From: Actinomycetota bacterium
Lineage (GTDB): Bacteria > Actinomycetota > Acidimicrobiia > Acidimicrobiales > AC-25
Reading direction: 5' to 3'
Length of the DNA: 6,680 nt
Assembly (NCBI GenBank): GCA_005888395.1
Contig: VAXF01000204.1
Span: forward strand, 1-6,680
Part shown: positions 4,060 through 6,680 of the stretch, in pieces
Layout: every line of letters begins with the position of its first letter
Numbering within the stretch: position 1 is the stretch's first letter
Position numbers and translations under genes: made by a program
The notes under the pieces: generated by a model
Databases searched by the model: none
What the model was told of the DNA's origin: nothing
Seen by the model: only the letters and a program-made list of their open reading frames with translations

Positions 4060-5387
4060 CGCGATCGCTCGAGCTCGAACGGCGTGACCTCGACGCGGTA
4101 CGCGTCCCATTCGGAGCGCTTGTTGCGGATGAACCACTCGAAGACGTGCTCGCCCAGCGCCTCGGCCACGAGCTCGGAGTGTTCCATCTCGTGGATCGCC
4201 TCCTCGAGCGAGCCGGGGAGCTCGGTGACCCCCTCCGCCGCCCGCTCCTCTGCGGTCATGTCGTAGAGGTTGGCGGTGAGCTCGGGCGGCAGGTCGTAGC
4301 CCTCTTCGATGCCGGCCAGGCCCGCGGCGAGGATGACCGAGAAGGCGAGGTAGGGGTTGCAGGCGGGATCGGGCGAGCGGAACTCCACACGCGTCGACGC
4401 CGCCTTCCCTCGCTTGGCGCCCGGCACGCGCACGAGGGCCGAGCGGTTGTTGCGGGCCCAGGCCACGTACACGGGGGCCTCGAACCCGACGACAAGGCGC
4501 TTGTAGGAGTTCACCCACTGGTTGGTGATCGCGGTGATCTCGCGCGCGTGGACGAGCAGGCCGGCGATGAAGCCCTTGGCCACCTTCGAGAGGCCGAACT
4601 CGTCGCCCGGGTCGTGGAACGCGTTGACGTCGCCCTCGAAGAGCGAGAGGTGGGTGTGCATGCCCGAGCCCTGGACGCCGGTGAGCGGCTTGGGCATGAA
4701 GGTGGCGTGCACGCCGCGCTCGAGCGCCACCTCCTTGACGACGAGCTTGAACGTCATCACGTCGTCGGCCATCGTCAGCGCGTCGGTGTAGCGCAGGTCG
4801 ATCTCGTGCTGGCTGGGACTGTCCTCGTGGTGGGTGTAGCGGACGGGGATGCCCATCTGCTCGAGGGTGAGGATCGTGCGCTTGCGCATGTCGCTGGCCA
4901 CGTCGGCCGCGGTGAGGTCGAAGTAGGAGAACCGGTCGAGCGGCACCGGCGGCTTCGAGCCGTCGGAGCTGGCGAAGTAGAAGTACTCCATGTCGGGCCC
5001 GGCGTAGAACGAGAACCCGCGCTCGCGCGCTCGTTCGACGTTGCGCCGCAGCACATGACGTGGGTCGCCCTCGAAGGCGCTGCCGTCGAGGTTGACGATG
5101 TCGCAGAACATACGAGCGACGGGCTGGTCGTCGCGCCACGGGAGCAGCTCGAAGCTGTTGGCGTCGGGCAGGGCGAGCATGTCGCTCTGCTGCACGCGGC
5201 TGAAGCCGTCGACCGCGGAGCCGTCGAAGGTCATCCCCTCGGCGAACGCGTTCTCGAGCTCGGCGGGCGTGATGGCGAACGACTTGAGCTGGCCGAGCAC
5301 GTCGGTGAACCACAGGCGGATGAAACGCACGCCGCGCTCCTCCACCGTGCGGAGGACGTAGTCCTGCTGTCGTTCCATGGCCGACAT
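3972..5387 (-). CDS. glnA: Glutamine synthetase, class I, type alpha (GlnA2-like), with run-on C-terminus
   Basis: Predicted 471 residues, against about 445 for type I-alpha. It makes glutamine from glutamate, ammonium and ATP in the cytoplasm as a dodecamer. Visible motifs: latch FDGSAVDGF (54-62), metal-ligand segment GPDMEYF (Asp132, Glu134), HHEDSPSQHEIDLRY (Glu188, Glu195), GSGMHTH (His244), NSYKRLVVGFEAP (Glu303) and RVEFRSPDP (Glu335, Arg337). The 25-residue insertion of type I-beta is absent. Arg64 in GFSRV sits where Bacillus I-alpha enzymes have the feedback-linked Arg62. Oddities: Asp132 replaces the usual first Glu, and Ala58 replaces the second Ser of DGSS. After VTPFELER (residue 441), where relatives end within a few residues, the frame continues for 30 Arg/Ser-rich residues inside the regulator gene. 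The ATG at 5387 is preferred because GAAGG lies 8 bases upstream; the ATG at 5378 is an alternative. Confidence 0.93.
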   Translation of the reverse strand: MSAMERQQDYVLRTVEERGVRFIRLWFTDVLGQLKSFAITPAELENAFAEGMTFDGSAVDGFSRVQQSDMLALPDANSFELLPWRDDQPVARMFCDIVNLDGSAFEGDPRHVLRRNVERARERGFSFYAGPDMEYFYFASSDGSKPPVPLDRFSYFDLTAADVASDMRKRTILTLEQMGIPVRYTHHEDSPSQHEIDLRYTDALTMADDVMTFKLVVKEVALERGVHATFMPKPLTGVQGSGMHTHLSLFEGDVNAFHDPGDEFGLSKVAKGFIAGLLVHAREITAITNQWVNSYKRLVVGFEAPVYVAWARNNRSALVRVPGAKRGKAASTRVEFRSPDPACNPYLAFSVILAAGLAGIEEGYDLPPELTANLYDMTAEERAAEGVTELPGSLEEAIHEMEHSELVAEALGEHVFEWFIRNKRSEWDAYRVEVTPFELERSRWNPSFSSLIRRRPRSSRSSTWPATRGRR

Positions 5388-5395
5388 CTTCGCAG

Positions 5396-5400
5396 CCTTC
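5396..5400 (-). promoter_or_regulatory. Ribosome binding site (GAAGG) of the minus-strand glutamine synthetase
   Basis: GAAGG on the minus strand is followed by 8 bases and the ATG at 5387. It favours this start over the ATG three codons later (5378). Confidence 0.5.
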
Positions 5401-5405
5401 GGACC

Positions 5406-5435
5406 CTCATAACCCCAGTTCACAGAGTGTTCACA
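5406..5435 (-). promoter_or_regulatory. Possible promoter of the minus-strand glutamine synthetase gene
   Basis: Read on the minus strand, TGTGAA (5435-5430) and TATGAG (5411-5406) are separated by 18 bases, a weak but reasonable -35/-10 pair. The start point would fall near 5399-5400, giving a leader of about 12 bases that begins at the GAAGG site. The -35 would lie inside the tandem repeat, so a protein bound there would affect it. No equally good promoter is evident for the plus-strand glnA. Confidence 0.3.
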
Positions 5436-5437
5436 GA
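5418..5437 (+). promoter_or_regulatory. Tandem 11-base-period direct repeat, probable OmpR-family (PhoP or GlnR type) operator
   Basis: GTTCACAGA occurs exactly at 5418-5426 and again at 5429-5437, so the repeat period is 11 bases, about one helical turn. OmpR/PhoB-family regulators bind such direct repeats. Streptomyces PHO boxes are built from 11-base units led by GTTCACC, and the mycobacterial PhoP site is described as TCACAGC-N4-TCACAGC; here TCACAGA-N4-TCACAGA is present, one mismatch per unit. The match to the published GlnR pattern (gTnAc-n6-GaAAc) is poorer. The site lies between two divergent glutamine synthetase genes and could control either or both. Operator function is inferred. 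Confidence 0.55.
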
Positions 5438-5497
5438 CCTGAAGCGACGAGGAAACCGACCTCCGCCTAGCGTGTGCCGGCTCTGCTTCGCCCCGAC

Positions 5498-5504
5498 AAG
5501 GAGG
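5498..5504 (+). promoter_or_regulatory. Ribosome binding site (AAGGAGG) of glnA
   Basis: A near-perfect Shine-Dalgarno sequence four bases before the GTG at 5509. It fixes that start codon, which agrees with the family's usual N-terminus. Confidence 0.8.
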
Positions 5505-5508
5505 AACC

Positions 5509-6680
<1,172 letters not shown>

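Noticed and set aside
5388..5508. A riboswitch or attenuator upstream of glnA
   Set aside because: The leader is short, and I could not find a stable hairpin-plus-T-run or a glutamine riboswitch core; only the direct repeat stands out.

Overview
The window is very GC-rich. It uses GTG starts, encodes a Tat-type lipoprotein signal, carries two class I glutamine synthetases (one of type I-beta) and has an OmpR-type regulator resembling actinobacterial GlnR. Together these point to an actinobacterial chromosome. An Acidimicrobiia-like lineage is my guess; nothing here fixes the taxon. There are no RNA genes, insertion sequences or CRISPR arrays, and no gene-free stretch longer than about 120 bases. 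Family assignments rest on reading motifs against remembered family members; no database search was run.

Layout. Bases 2-121 (+) hold the last 39 codons of a gene that may encode a regulator. Bases 131-451 (+) encode an A-type Fe-S carrier (ErpA/IscA family), probably leaderless. Its stop codon abuts the stop of a convergent gene (452-1321, -) for a Tat-exported, thioredoxin-like lipoprotein. Only 18 bases separate that gene's start from a divergent three-gene unit on the + strand: a two-cluster [2Fe-2S] protein fused to a shrunken molybdenum-hydroxylase-like region (1340-2857), a RidA-family protein (2854-3210) and a 55-residue membrane protein (3207-3374). The three reading frames overlap by 4 bases at each junction, so they are almost certainly translationally coupled.

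The second half is a nitrogen-assimilation block. On the - strand a type I-alpha glutamine synthetase (start 5387) is followed by, and overlaps by 88 bases, a GlnR-like winged-helix regulator (start 4059). Divergent from it, a type I-beta glutamine synthetase (glnA) starts at 5509 and runs off the window. The 121-base gap between the two synthetase genes holds a 9-base direct repeat with an 11-base period. This is typical of OmpR/PhoB-family operators and close to published actinobacterial PhoP boxes.

The most unusual item is the 505-residue 1340-2857 protein. It keeps all eight cysteines for two [2Fe-2S] clusters, but its molybdopterin half is less than half the usual size and appears to lack both active-site glutamates, although the frame is intact and looks maintained. 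Also notable are the run-on C-terminus of the I-alpha synthetase inside the regulator gene, the tryptophan where the regulator's phospho-acceptor aspartate would be, and the 18-base divergent gap that seems to serve as a -10 box on one strand and a ribosome binding site on the other.
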